From contig NZ_CP023067.1 in assembly GCF_002288525.1 (NCBI RefSeq), positions 1,488,001-1,552,000 on the forward strand: a stretch of 64,000 nt of DNA. The letters run 5' to 3'. The notes beneath the pieces were generated by a model. The model saw only the letters and a program-made list of their open reading frames with translations. It made no database searches and had not been told where the DNA came from. This document shows positions 38,608 through 47,926 of the stretch, one piece after another. Source of the stretch: Sinorhizobium sojae CCBAU 05684. GTDB lineage: Bacteria; Pseudomonadota; Alphaproteobacteria; Rhizobiales; Rhizobiaceae. A program made the position numbers and the translations under genes. The first letter of the stretch is position 1. Each line of letters begins with the position of its first letter.

Positions 38608-38844
38608 TCACGAAGCCGAGTATTTGACCGTTACGCCGCGCTGCCGAAAGTAGGCCTGCATTAGCTTCCTGCCAGAACGGTTGTTCTGAACGAGCCTAGC
38701 CGGGTCAAAGACGGCCTCTTTCAACCCCTCCCGCGTCAACGCTGCCTTGAGAGTCGCGATATGCGCGTCGATGTCGGCATTGTCCGCTTGGAGCGATTCA
38801 TAAATACGGTTTGTTGCATCTGCGACGGTCGGTTCGCTCACCAT
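38608..38844 (-). CDS. Hypothetical 78-aa protein
   Basis: A small soluble protein, MVSEPTVADATNRIYESLQA at the N-terminus and QAYFRQRGVTVKYSAS at the C-terminus, predicted mostly helical with a basic C-terminal third. The RC sequence upstream has GGAGTGCA before the ATG, a reasonable SD. I do not recognise a family. It sits in a stretch of orphan small genes. Confidence 0.55.
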   Translation of the reverse strand: MVSEPTVADATNRIYESLQADNADIDAHIATLKAALTREGLKEAVFDPARLVQNNRSGRKLMQAYFRQRGVTVKYSAS

Positions 38845-39038
38845 TGCACTCCTGTTGTTGTTTGGCTGGCGCTTACCACATTTTTCGGCTTGACCCTAGA
38901 GGACGCTCTGTCTCCAACCGAATGACGTCATCGCGATGGACTTCTTCGATAATCGGCAACCGACCGGATTGCGCCAATTGCAGTCATTGCTCCACAAATC
39001 TGGTACGGTTTACGGGGGCTCGGAAATAGGATCGTAGA

Positions 39039-39476
39039 ATGCTGTACATCGGCTTGGCTGACAGGGACGAGATCGCCAAGGTGCGTCGCGCCATCGAGGA
39101 GCGCGGCCTGACATCTCATATGAATGACACCAAATGGCGAGCACTCTGCACGGCCATAGCCCAGGAACTTCCGTTCCCACCACCCTATCAAGTGAAACTC
39201 GTTCTCTCAGAGACGGCCGATCCGGAGGTGCTTGAGGCGGCTCCTTCATATTGGGGTGATTGGGCAAGAACGCCTGAAGCGTCGATGGGTATTTTCATCG
39301 AATGGCTCAAGGTTGCACCTAGAGTAAGCGTGCACATGGGACAATTGGTGGCTCCCCGCGTTGACGACTGCTCAGCACCATTGCGCGACATTCTAAAAGG
39401 CTTGCGTATCCCGTTCAGCGAACAGAATGGCTTCTTCACTATCTACGGGCACACTGCTAGCGTAGCCATCCGGTGA
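39039..39476 (+). CDS. DUF6678-like protein
   Basis: A 145-residue protein. NDTKWRALCTAIAQELPFPP followed by YQVKLVLSE, then WGDWARTPEASMGIFIEWLK, matches the layout I remember for the DUF6678 family, small proteins of unknown function. The local GC content is visibly lower than that of the flanking core genes, hinting at recent acquisition. No partner gene is adjacent, so a toxin-immunity role cannot be supported. Confidence 0.6.
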   Translation: MLYIGLADRDEIAKVRRAIEERGLTSHMNDTKWRALCTAIAQELPFPPPYQVKLVLSETADPEVLEAAPSYWGDWARTPEASMGIFIEWLKVAPRVSVHMGQLVAPRVDDCSAPLRDILKGLRIPFSEQNGFFTIYGHTASVAIR

Positions 39477-39608
39477 AGGCGCTATGATTTCGCCTGATGG
39501 AATGCCCACGTTCAGCGAACGCGCTGTTTAGCCGGATCGGGAGATTTGGGTTGAAAGCTGCTTGTCCGCCGCCGTGGACGGAAACGGACAAGCAGCCACA
39601 GAGGTTCG

Positions 39609-40490
39609 CTATTTCAGGGGCAGGAAGAGCTCTGCCACCGCCGCATTTTCAGGTGCTTCCGGAAAGAAGGTGAGGCGCTGGCAATACAGGGGGAAATCCC
39701 TCGCTTCCTCGCCACTGACCGGCAGCCAATCGCGATAGAGGTAAAGCGCGGCAGGCTCCAGATCATCAGTATTGCCGATGACTTTCAGCACGGCGCAACG
39801 GCCGCCGGGGATCATGCCCGCCTCAATATGCTCTCCGTTCGTCTTGATCGGCTGATCAGTGCTGACACAAAGGTCCAGCCGATACTCGTCCGGAGTCGTC
39901 ACACGCGGATCGGAATGAAAGATGTTGAAAGTCAAACTGGTCTTCGGATTCAGGCCAGTGGCTTTGCGCCATGCTATGAAGCGTTTGATCGTGTCGCCGA
40001 TCCTTGCCGGATCACCTCGATGTTTCATGATCGCGACAGGGGTCGGAGACACCTCGCGGATTTCGATGTCGTTGGCTGCAAATGTCCTTTGCATGAGCTT
40101 ACTCCTTGCTTGGTTGAGAGGGCCGAGGGCGGCAAGCCACGGTTCCCAATCGGGAGATTTCCTGAACTGCGAAGGCGACTGGCTGAACCGTTGCCGAAAT
40201 GCGCGAGCAAAGGCGTCAGGAGCTTCGTAGCCGGCATCCATCGCTATCTCGGTCACGCTGTCTACGTCCCTGTAGACCAGCCTGTAGGATGCCCGCTTCA
40301 TGCGGATGAGGTGGATATAGCGATGCACAGACAGCCCAAAGGCCGCCGCGAACTGCCGATGGAAATGATACTTGGAGAAGGCGGCCACGCAGCTCAACTC
40401 GTCTAGGTCCAGATTGCGGTCGAGATGCTGATCAATGTGATCTAGGACCCGTTGCATCCGGGCATGGTAGTTTCGAAGCGTCGTTGTCAT
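39609..40490 (-). CDS. AraC-family regulator with GyrI-like effector domain
   Basis: A 293-residue regulator. The N-terminal AraC double helix-turn-helix covers residues 8-110 (LDELSCVAAFSKYHFHRQFA and EIAMDAGYEAPDAFARAFRQ). The C-terminal half (about 135-293, from DIEIREVSPTPVAIMKHRGD) is a GyrI/SOUL-like small-molecule-binding domain as in Rob and BmrR-type proteins, ending YLYRDWLP..GEEARDFP. Such proteins sense hydrophobic or cationic drugs. No target gene lies next to it. Confidence 0.87.
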   Translation of the reverse strand: MTTTLRNYHARMQRVLDHIDQHLDRNLDLDELSCVAAFSKYHFHRQFAAAFGLSVHRYIHLIRMKRASYRLVYRDVDSVTEIAMDAGYEAPDAFARAFRQRFSQSPSQFRKSPDWEPWLAALGPLNQARSKLMQRTFAANDIEIREVSPTPVAIMKHRGDPARIGDTIKRFIAWRKATGLNPKTSLTFNIFHSDPRVTTPDEYRLDLCVSTDQPIKTNGEHIEAGMIPGGRCAVLKVIGNTDDLEPAALYLYRDWLPVSGEEARDFPLYCQRLTFFPEAPENAAVAELFLPLK

Positions 40491-40563
40491 TATCCTGTCC
40501 TTACCGTGGCAGGACCAAATAGACCCGCACGAGTGCTGTGCGCTCGACCGATCTTGCGGATTA

Positions 40564-40853
40564 TCAGGCTTGGCTGCTCAGCCATAACGTTTTGAGTTCG
40601 CTCCAGCGGTTTTGGGTCGCTGCATCTGCGGCGGTAGCGGCGGGTTGCGGTGCGGAGACATTTCGACTGCGCAGCACCGCAACACGTCGCGGGTTGACGG
40701 TCTGGGCGAACTCTGCAGGCGTCAGCCAGCCGAGGCCAGAGCGCGGTCGGTGATAGTTGTAGCAGCAGCGCCAGCTTGAAAGCGCTGATCGAGCATGGTT
40801 CAGAGACGAGAAGAGGGTCTCGCTCAATAGCTTGTCGTTCGTTGGATTGCGGG
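40564..40853 (-). mobile_element. IS3-family transposase (OrfB) C-terminal remnant
   Basis: The minus strand encodes LLSETLFSSLNHARSALSSW followed by YNYHRPRSGLGWLTPAEFAQ, the C-terminal end of IS3-group (rve integrase) transposases. The upstream catalytic DDE part is missing and no terminal inverted repeats were found, so only about 290 bp of a dead element survives, between two orphan genes. Confidence 0.75.
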
Positions 40854-40892
40854 ATTGGTGAGGCCGTGAATCGTACCCACGCGGCCAAGCAG

Positions 40893-41174
40893 TCAATGTA
40901 ATCTTTGCACCGGCTCATCCAGGAAACTGCGGATGCCGTCACGCTGGACGGTCGCTAAGAATTCTTCAAACGCGTCTCGATCGGTGTCGAAGGTGTCGTT
41001 CCAGATCGTCGTGTTCCCTTCCTCGTCGAAGACTTCAAGCGTCCAATCGAGGTTGGTGCCTGCAGGCCGGTAGATGCGCAGGATTACAGTTACGTCATCA
41101 TCGACGAATTCTCCGGAGAATTCCGAAAATTCAAACTTCTGTTCGGTCTCTGTCATCCTCTTTGTATAGCACAC
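40893..41174 (-). CDS. Hypothetical acidic 87-93-aa protein
   Basis: A small acidic protein rich in aromatic residues, FEFSEFSGEFVDDDVTVILR then LDWTLEVFDEEGNTTIWNDT, with alternating strand patterns and a helical end. It may start at GTG 41174 (AAGG upstream) or ATG 41156. I do not recognise the family. It lies beside the IS remnant on the same strand. Confidence 0.6.
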   Translation of the reverse strand: MCYTKRMTETEQKFEFSEFSGEFVDDDVTVILRIYRPAGTNLDWTLEVFDEEGNTTIWNDTFDTDRDAFEEFLATVQRDGIRSFLDEPVQRLH

Positions 41175-41476
41175 CTTGGTTCGCGAGCGGGCGGTTTTCG
41201 GGTTGCAATTGCATTAAAAACAGCACCCGAAATAGTGGGCCAGGCATGTTGACGACGGTCACGCCGGCAGCAAGTCGCAGTTGACGCGGTTTCTTTTCCC
41301 GTGAACATATGGCGAACGAAAAGTGTTGCTGAGTCGACAAGGTGCCAACCCCACGGATGTTGGATACCGGCTCCACTCCTGCCCGTGGATTCTTACCCGA
41401 TCGGCTCATTTCAGGTGAAGCGCCGACCGTGATCGGGTATGGAGGGACTCATGACGGAACGGATTGACGGGGGCGA
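41175..41476. other. Non-coding gap before the helicase gene
   Basis: About 300 bp. No gene, repeat copy or terminator was recognised. It probably holds the divergent promoters of the small acidic protein and the helicase. Confidence 0.4.
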
Positions 41477-43540
41477 ATGAGCGCGAGCTATCTTGAGAAG
41501 CTGAACGACAGGCAGCGCTGCGCCGTCGAGCATGGCATCGGACAGGATGAAACTGGCGCCAGGCCCCTGCTGATCATCGCCGGGGCCGGATCGGGCAAAA
41601 CGAACACGCTCGCCCATCGCGTCGCCCACCTGATCGTCAATGGCGCCGATCCCCGCCGCATTCTGCTGATGACCTTTGCGCGCCGGGCCGCCGCCGAGAT
41701 GTCGCGCCGCGTCGAGCGTATCTGCGCGCAGGTGCTCGGTGCCAATTCCGCCGTGATGACGGACGCCCTCGCCTGGGCGGGAACCTTTCACGGAATCGGC
41801 GCCCGACTGCTCCGGATCTATGCCGAGCAGATCGGCCTCAATGTGGATTTCACCATCCACGACCGCGAGGACAGCGCCGACCTCATGAACCTGGTGCGGC
41901 ACGAGCTCGGGCTCTCGAAGACCGAAAGCCGGTTTCCGACCAAGGGCACCTGCCTGGCGATCTACTCGCGGACGGTGAATTCGGAGACGCCGCTTAATGA
42001 AGTGCTCCGCAACTGGTATCCCTGGGTCTCCAACTGGGAAGAGCAGTTGAAGGCGCTCTTTTCCGGATATGTCGAAGCCAAGCAGGCGCAGAACGTTCTC
42101 GATTACGACGATCTGCTTCTCTACTGGGCGCAGATGGTGAGCGATCCGTCGCTTGCCGAAGATATCGGCAACCGGTTCGACCATGTGCTCGTGGACGAGT
42201 ATCAGGACACCAACAAGCTCCAGTCCTCCGTGCTGCTTGCGCTCAAACCCGGCGGGCGCGGCCTCACTGTCGTCGGCGACGACGCTCAGTCCATCTATTC
42301 GTTCCGGGCCGCGACCGTCCGTAACATTCTCGACTTTCCCGATGCCTTCTCGCCGCCCGCCGACGTCATCACGCTTGATCGGAACTACCGCTCGACGCAG
42401 ACGATCCTTGCCGCCGCCAACGGCGTCATCGAGCTGGCGCGCGAGCGGTTCACCAAGAATTTGTGGACCGACCGGCAATCGGCGGATCGTCCTAAACTCC
42501 TGACCGTGAAGGACGAGAGAGACCAGGCGAACTACATCGTCGAGCAGGTTCTCGCCAACCGCGAAACGGGCATGCTGCTGAAGCAGCAGGCAGTCCTGTT
42601 CCGCACATCGAGCCACAGCGGGCCGCTCGAGGTGGAGCTGACCCGCCGCAACATCCCCTTCGTGAAATTCGGCGGGCTGAAATTCCTCGACAGCGCCCAT
42701 GTCAAGGATCTCCTCGCCGTGCTGCGCTTCGCGCAAAATCCACGAGACCGGGTTGCCGGCTTCCGGCTGCTGCAGATGCTGCCGGGCATTGGCCCCCAGA
42801 CCGCCGGCAAGGTTCTCGACGCCATCGCGGCCGATTCGGAGCCGCTGATGGCGCTCGGCGAGATACCCGCTCCACCGAAGAGCGGGCAGGACTGGGGCTC
42901 CTTTGTCGATCTGCTGCAGGCCTTACGCAAATCCGGCAGCGGCTGGCCGGCGGAGATCGCGATGGCGCGGACGTGGTATGAACCCCATCTCGAGCGGATG
43001 CACGAGGATGCCGAGACGCGCCGGGCCGATCTCATGCAGCTCGAGCAGATCGCCGCCGGCTATCCGGGCCGCGAGCGCTTCCTGACGGAGCTGACGCTCG
43101 ATCCGCCGGACGCGACGAGCGACCAGGCCGGTGTGCCTCTGCTCGACGAGGATTATCTCGTGCTCTCCACCATCCATTCCGCCAAGGGCCAGGAATGGCG
43201 TTCCGTCTTCATGCTCAATGTCGTCGACGGCTGCATCCCGTCGGATCTCAGCACGGGTACGAGCCACGATCTCGAGGAGGAGCGGCGGCTTCTCTATGTC
43301 GGCATGACGCGCGCCAAGGACAGCCTGACACTGATGGTGCCCCAGCGGTTCTTCACCAGCGGGCAACACGCGCAGGGGGACCGCCATGTCTATGCGAGCC
43401 GGACACGCTTCATCCCGGCGACGCTGCTGCAGTTCTTCGAGAGTGGAACCTGGCCGACCGTCAGTCCGGCCGCCTCAGAGCGCAGCGCGAATCAGATCCG
43501 CATCGATGTCGCGGCCCGGATGCGGGGCATGTGGAAGTAG
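41477..43540 (+). CDS. UvrD/Rep-family DNA helicase
   Basis: A 687-residue superfamily 1A helicase that unwinds DNA 3'-5' with ATP. Motif I is IIAGAGSGKTNTL; motif Ia TFARRAAAEM; motif II VDEYQDTN; motif III VGDDAQSIYSFRAA; motif IV NYRSTQTIL; motif V STIHSAKGQEW; motif VI LLYVGMTRAK. All are intact. It is shorter than chromosomal UvrD and resembles the extra UvrD2-type helicases of alphaproteobacteria. GGGGGCGA precedes the ATG. Confidence 0.92.
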   Translation: MSASYLEKLNDRQRCAVEHGIGQDETGARPLLIIAGAGSGKTNTLAHRVAHLIVNGADPRRILLMTFARRAAAEMSRRVERICAQVLGANSAVMTDALAWAGTFHGIGARLLRIYAEQIGLNVDFTIHDREDSADLMNLVRHELGLSKTESRFPTKGTCLAIYSRTVNSETPLNEVLRNWYPWVSNWEEQLKALFSGYVEAKQAQNVLDYDDLLLYWAQMVSDPSLAEDIGNRFDHVLVDEYQDTNKLQSSVLLALKPGGRGLTVVGDDAQSIYSFRAATVRNILDFPDAFSPPADVITLDRNYRSTQTILAAANGVIELARERFTKNLWTDRQSADRPKLLTVKDERDQANYIVEQVLANRETGMLLKQQAVLFRTSSHSGPLEVELTRRNIPFVKFGGLKFLDSAHVKDLLAVLRFAQNPRDRVAGFRLLQMLPGIGPQTAGKVLDAIAADSEPLMALGEIPAPPKSGQDWGSFVDLLQALRKSGSGWPAEIAMARTWYEPHLERMHEDAETRRADLMQLEQIAAGYPGRERFLTELTLDPPDATSDQAGVPLLDEDYLVLSTIHSAKGQEWRSVFMLNVVDGCIPSDLSTGTSHDLEEERRLLYVGMTRAKDSLTLMVPQRFFTSGQHAQGDRHVYASRTRFIPATLLQFFESGTWPTVSPAASERSANQIRIDVAARMRGMWK

Positions 43541-43564
43541 AAATTGAAAACGCCCCGACGGCTT

Positions 43565-43668
43565 GCGCATCGGCCCGAAAATCGGAACCGATTTTCGGAA
43601 AGCTCGAAGCGCAGATTTAAAGAGTTACAGCGACCTGTGCGCGTCTAAAAAGACGCGCAGCGCTGTAG
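43565..43668 (+). repeat. Dispersed palindromic repeat, copy 3 (full length)
   Basis: Full two-module copy: GCGCATCGGCCCGAAAATCG with its own inverted repeat (ATCGGAACCGAT) at 43567-43600, then AGTTACAGCGACC to CAGCGCTGTA. It follows the helicase stop by 25 bp. Confidence 0.9.
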
Positions 43669-43685
43669 AGGCGGGCCCAGGTCGC

Positions 43686-44294
43686 TTAAGCCTCGGAACC
43701 CGTCCGTTGGCACCACAGCAACAGAAGAGGATTGCCGGTGCAGCGCATCGCGAACTCCCTTCCCTCCTCGACGAAAAATGCCCGGCCTGGATCGGCGACA
43801 GTCCAGTCGCCGTCATCCGTCAGGACCTCGACGCGGGAAAGCGGCAGATATGCGGTCGCGTATTTTCTGCGATGGTCGGGAAACCGGCTGTAAGGCCCCA
43901 TGACGGTCAGCCCGACATAGACGTCGTCCCGGTCTTCGATGCCTCCCGGGCCGATGATGGAAGCATGGGCGTGGTCACGCGCGAAATTGACGCTGGCAAA
44001 CGGTCCCGATTTCGAACGGTACCAGCGCAACTCCGGCGCGATCGCCAGGATCGCATCGCCCATGGCGCCGATCGTTCCACCGCGCCTCGAGGCTTCCACC
44101 AGCGTTTCGGCCAGATGTTCGGCGGGTGGCAATATATTACCGCCGGCACTGTAGAGCGACGACGGCTTCATCAGCGTGTGGAAGATCTTTCCGGCAACGT
44201 ACTTCGCCATTACCGGGACGTCATGGGCGAGAAAAAGGCTTCCCGCGACGTTGATCAGGTTCTGCAGGGTCTTCGGACGGCTCCCCCAGACCAT
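43686..44294 (-). CDS. DMSP-lyase-like cupin protein
   Basis: About 202 residues from ATG 44294; an in-frame start at 44429 would add 45 low-complexity residues. The segment HAHASIIGPGGIEDRDDVYV, followed by VGLTVMGPYSRFPDH, matches the DMSP_lyase cupin family (PF16867). However, the metal-site block expected as PDHxHPPEE reads PDHRRKYATAYLPLS here, so several canonical ligands are replaced. It may be a catalytically altered member. DMSP cleavage should not be assumed. Confidence 0.55.
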   Translation of the reverse strand: MVWGSRPKTLQNLINVAGSLFLAHDVPVMAKYVAGKIFHTLMKPSSLYSAGGNILPPAEHLAETLVEASRRGGTIGAMGDAILAIAPELRWYRSKSGPFASVNFARDHAHASIIGPGGIEDRDDVYVGLTVMGPYSRFPDHRRKYATAYLPLSRVEVLTDDGDWTVADPGRAFFVEEGREFAMRCTGNPLLLLWCQRTGSEA

Positions 44295-44601
44295 GATGGG
44301 CGCCCTGCCGACCGGCGACGGATCGCAGCTGAAGCTCGAACGTCCTCTCGTGGCCCGACGGATGATGCCTCCGTCAGAGTCGCGATCGACCGCGACAGCT
44401 CTTCCACCTCGGCGCTCTGTATCTTCCATTTAGGCTCGCCCTCATGCGACGAAGGGGTTCGGCCGTCCAGCTCGACGCCTGACCACCCGTGCGTACCGAC
44501 ATTGCATGGATAAAGCAGCGCAGCAAGAAGCCTTTCCGCGGATCTTCGGTCCAGATTGCTGAGTTCTCGCTGAGAAGCCTACCGAATCGCGCGACAGTTA
44601 T

Positions 44602-44628
44602 GCCTGGCCGGCGGATTGCCGGCCAGGC
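44602..44628. terminator. GC palindrome after the SerC-SerA fusion gene
   Basis: 11-bp perfect stem GCCTGGCCGGC / GCCGGCCAGGC with loop GGATT, 14 bp beyond the stop of the minus-strand gene. No T-tract follows. Confidence 0.5.
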
Positions 44629-44641
44629 GCGATCGTCCGAC

Positions 44642-47611
44642 CTATTCCTTGGCGGCGGGAGCGAGCAGCCCCGCGGCCTTCAGCAGGTTGTGCTGTCTGA
44701 GTGTGCTGTCGGCGAGGAGCGCGCGGTAGCGCTCGACGATGCGGCACCGATGCGCCTCGTCCGAAACCGCGTTCAGCGCGCCGAGGACCGCCGCGATCTT
44801 TTCGCTAACGGCGCGCAGCTCACCCAGGAGCTCGGAATTCTCCGCCAGCCGGAAAACGTCCGCACGGGTGAGCTGCCCGACGCCGAGCGGCGTCTTGGCG
44901 CCCTTCGACCGATAGCCTTCCGGCAGATCGCCCTTCAGGTTCGTGACAGCCCGGTTCCGGATCGAGTCGAGCAGCTGATCGACGGCCTGCTTAGCACCGG
45001 CGACACGGGTCGGGTGGTCGGTATCGGCTGCCGCATGCGGGAGAAGCTCGACCTTGTCTGCGTGCCTGGGAAGTAGCGACAGATAAGGCTTCATCGGTCC
45101 GGTCGGGCCTTCCGGACCCTTGAAGAGGTCCGCATCGATGGCCGCATGACGGACCTTGCCGGATGCCAGCGCCTCATCGAGCGCTGCGACGTCGACCAGT
45201 TCACCGCGATCATAGTTGATGAGCACGGACCGGTCGTTCAGCGCGGACAGGACCTCACGGTCCACCAGCCCCGTATTGGAGAATGCGCCGGTGGCGGGAT
45301 CCTGCCTGCCCAAGCCGAGATGGACGGAGAGAACATCGGCGCCCTTTGCCGCGGCGACCGGCGTATCCGCATACTCGTAGCCTTCGGCCAGGATGTTGTC
45401 GCGATGAGCCGGACGAGCGTAGACGACCACGTCCATGTGGAAGGCCTTGGCGATCCGGGCGAGCTCGCGGCCGATATTGCCGTAGCCGAGGATGGCGATC
45501 CTTTTGCCTTCCAGCTTCTCGGTCGGGTATTCGGCCAGGTTCTTGCCCGTGTCGAAGTCGCCATTGACGACGCGCGCGTGCAGTTCCTCCACCGGAAGAT
45601 CGGGCGTGACCTTGAGCAGCGCCTTTGCAGCCATCTGCGCCGTCGCGCGGCTGTTGATGCCGGGCGTGTTCATGAGCGGGGCCTCGCCGCCCTCGCCGTT
45701 CGGACCGCCCCAGGAGGCGGACCCCATGTTTCCGGTTCCGGTGCCGATGCGGACACCGCCCAGACGGAACTTCGCTCCCGAGGGGATGAAGGTCGCGGCT
45801 GCAATCACCGCATCATACTGGCCCTGATCGGTCTCAGCCAGAATTTCGTCGGCCGTGCTGAGATGCGGCTGGTAGAAGAAGTGGACCTTGCCGTCGTCGG
45901 AGGCGTCCGCGGACTTCACCGATCCTTCGTGGAACACGCATCCCTTTTCGCCGATGTAAGCCGCGAGCTCGCTATGGTCGAGACGCCCTTCCGAATCGAA
46001 GCGCAGGCCGATTGCATCGGCGATCAGCACCCTGAAAGTGCCCTCGCGCGGGCCAACGGCGGAAGCGCTGCTGCTCGCGGCATATTCGGCCTTGCTGCCT
46101 CTCTTTTCCAGCTCCTCTTCCAGGACGACGACCTTGGCGCGAAGATAGGCGTATTTCAGGTTTTCCAGGAGCGCGACGATGTCCGCGGGCTCGCGGATGC
46201 CGCCGACCCACGCGCGATAATCGCCCGGCGTACCCGGAAACGCGTTGACGTAACGCGCCGCGTCGAGGCCGGCCTCCTGATCGCCATTGGGGTGGGTGAT
46301 GCCCTCATAGCCCAGAAGCTGCTTCGAGCGTGCGATGATGCGGGCGTGCAGCTCGGAGGACGACACCTCGCCGTCATTGACCTTCAGCAATGTGACGGCC
46401 GCACCGCGGCGTTCCCGCTCGTCGACCACCAGGCTGAACAGCGGATTCTTCGCGACCCATTCGTTGATGACTTCGCGGTTTGCGGACGAGCGCCTGTTGA
46501 GCTCGATGACCGAACCAATGCGGCGCTCGGTCTGCAGAACGCCGAACGTCGTCTCGGCAAAGGCCAGGGCGCTGTAGGTGTTGATGACGCCACCCAGCAT
46601 CTTGTCTTCCTGGGCGTCGTAGAAGGGGCCGGCATCGACGGAGCGCTTGCTGCTGAGCGGCTGCTTCGGATCGAGCGGCGGGGCGATCTTCAACTGACGG
46701 GGAATAGCCCAGGACGGATTGCTCTGGTTTCGTTCGATGAGTGCGAGGGCGGCCGGGGTGAAGGAAGCGACAAAGTAGCCGGAGACGCCCCCGATTGCCT
46801 TCTGGAAAGGCATGAAGAGGCAGCATTTCGCCATGACGGCCCGCACGACTTCCGGCTCCCAGGGCATGGCGCCGAGCATGGATGTGGCATCGAACACGGC
46901 GTGCCTGTTCTCCGGATCGCCATCCAGCCACGTCAGAAGTTCGTTGATTTCCTCGTTGGTGTAGGAATTCGCGCCGGTGGTTTCGTGTCCGACGCCGACG
47001 AAGATGGAGACGCCGAGCTTGGCAAGGGTCCGCGCCGACGGGATCGCCCCCTCTTTCTCCGCGAAATAGATCCTGTTCTCGTCGCCCTTCTCGGCGAAGC
47101 GGTGCATCTCGATGAGCTGCGTCGCCCAGGACTGGCGGAAGAAGCCGGATGCACCGGCACCGCCGCTTTCAGGACGCGGCGTGTCCACATAGACGCGCTG
47201 TTCGGCGTCGTTGGCATTCAGAAGATGCTGAACGCAGACGGTATAGCCGCTGTGGCCGCCGCCCAGGCCGACGGCGATACGGTTGGTCTTGGGAAACTCG
47301 AAGTAGCGATGGATCGCCCGCATCATGTCCAGCAGGATCTTGTCCGCCGGGTATCCGCGATGCATGCTGCGCGAAAGTTCCGCCGTGGTGAAGGCGCCGA
47401 TGTCCTTCCCGGTATCGTCGTATTTGCGGTACGTCTTCTCGATCCAGCGATCGAATTCTAGGCGCCGAAGCCGGCTGTCAACCTCATCCGTCGCAGCATC
47501 GGTGATCGGTCCTACCCCGAAAAACGGATTAGAGGGCAGCGAAGGAACACCATTCTTTGTCAACTCAAGCGCATCGAGCCGCTGCGCGTGCAATTCTGCG
47601 TCGGATATCAT
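44642..47611 (-). CDS. SerC-like aminotransferase fused to SerA-like dehydrogenase
   Basis: A 989-residue protein in one frame. Residues 1-490 form a class V aminotransferase like phosphoserine aminotransferase: Asp241 (HAVFDATSMLG) for the PLP nitrogen and Lys271 in MPFQKAIGGVSGY for the Schiff base. A low-complexity linker at 500-520 (AASSSASAVGP) follows. Residues 525-989 are a D-2-hydroxyacid dehydrogenase like 3-phosphoglycerate dehydrogenase: FRVLIADAIG, NTPGINSRATAQM, ILGYGNIGRELA (709-714 Rossmann glycines), Arg802 and His859. These are consecutive serine-pathway activities, but substrates are unproven. AGAGGG precedes the ATG. Confidence 0.85.
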   Translation of the reverse strand: MISDAELHAQRLDALELTKNGVPSLPSNPFFGVGPITDAATDEVDSRLRRLEFDRWIEKTYRKYDDTGKDIGAFTTAELSRSMHRGYPADKILLDMMRAIHRYFEFPKTNRIAVGLGGGHSGYTVCVQHLLNANDAEQRVYVDTPRPESGGAGASGFFRQSWATQLIEMHRFAEKGDENRIYFAEKEGAIPSARTLAKLGVSIFVGVGHETTGANSYTNEEINELLTWLDGDPENRHAVFDATSMLGAMPWEPEVVRAVMAKCCLFMPFQKAIGGVSGYFVASFTPAALALIERNQSNPSWAIPRQLKIAPPLDPKQPLSSKRSVDAGPFYDAQEDKMLGGVINTYSALAFAETTFGVLQTERRIGSVIELNRRSSANREVINEWVAKNPLFSLVVDERERRGAAVTLLKVNDGEVSSSELHARIIARSKQLLGYEGITHPNGDQEAGLDAARYVNAFPGTPGDYRAWVGGIREPADIVALLENLKYAYLRAKVVVLEEELEKRGSKAEYAASSSASAVGPREGTFRVLIADAIGLRFDSEGRLDHSELAAYIGEKGCVFHEGSVKSADASDDGKVHFFYQPHLSTADEILAETDQGQYDAVIAAATFIPSGAKFRLGGVRIGTGTGNMGSASWGGPNGEGGEAPLMNTPGINSRATAQMAAKALLKVTPDLPVEELHARVVNGDFDTGKNLAEYPTEKLEGKRIAILGYGNIGRELARIAKAFHMDVVVYARPAHRDNILAEGYEYADTPVAAAKGADVLSVHLGLGRQDPATGAFSNTGLVDREVLSALNDRSVLINYDRGELVDVAALDEALASGKVRHAAIDADLFKGPEGPTGPMKPYLSLLPRHADKVELLPHAAADTDHPTRVAGAKQAVDQLLDSIRNRAVTNLKGDLPEGYRSKGAKTPLGVGQLTRADVFRLAENSELLGELRAVSEKIAAVLGALNAVSDEAHRCRIVERYRALLADSTLRQHNLLKAAGLLAPAAKE

Positions 47612-47926
47612 GTATAACCCTCTAGTTCCGATTGTCGGGCAGCGACTGTGACCGCTTCCCTGTTGTCGGCCGCCGGAAACCAGTCTCCGTTAAGGAAATG
47701 GGTTTCCTGACCAGGCAGGACCGTTCGGGCGCATAATGTTGGAGAAATCGTTCGGACGCGCCGCACATTTTCGACGATATGCCCATTCAATTGCGACATG
47801 GCGTGGGAATGGCACTCATAGGAAGCCCGCTCAAGCAATCGATGCTTCGGTTTTGTCGGCTGGGTTCGACGAGTTGGAGGATCAATGCGGTGGGCGGCCT
47901 ATCGGCGGCTATTCGATAAAGCGCCC
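47612..47926. other. Gap between the fusion gene and the GcrA-like ORF
   Basis: About 315 bp. A small hairpin AGGAAA-TGGG-TTTCCT occurs at 47693-47708. No gene was convincing. It should contain the promoter of the fusion gene. Confidence 0.4.

Noticed and set aside
36463..39476. An RtcB2-PrfH or other anti-phage defence island
   Set aside because: No PrfH-like release factor, nuclease or toxin could be identified beside the RtcB-like gene; the neighbours are small unknown proteins.
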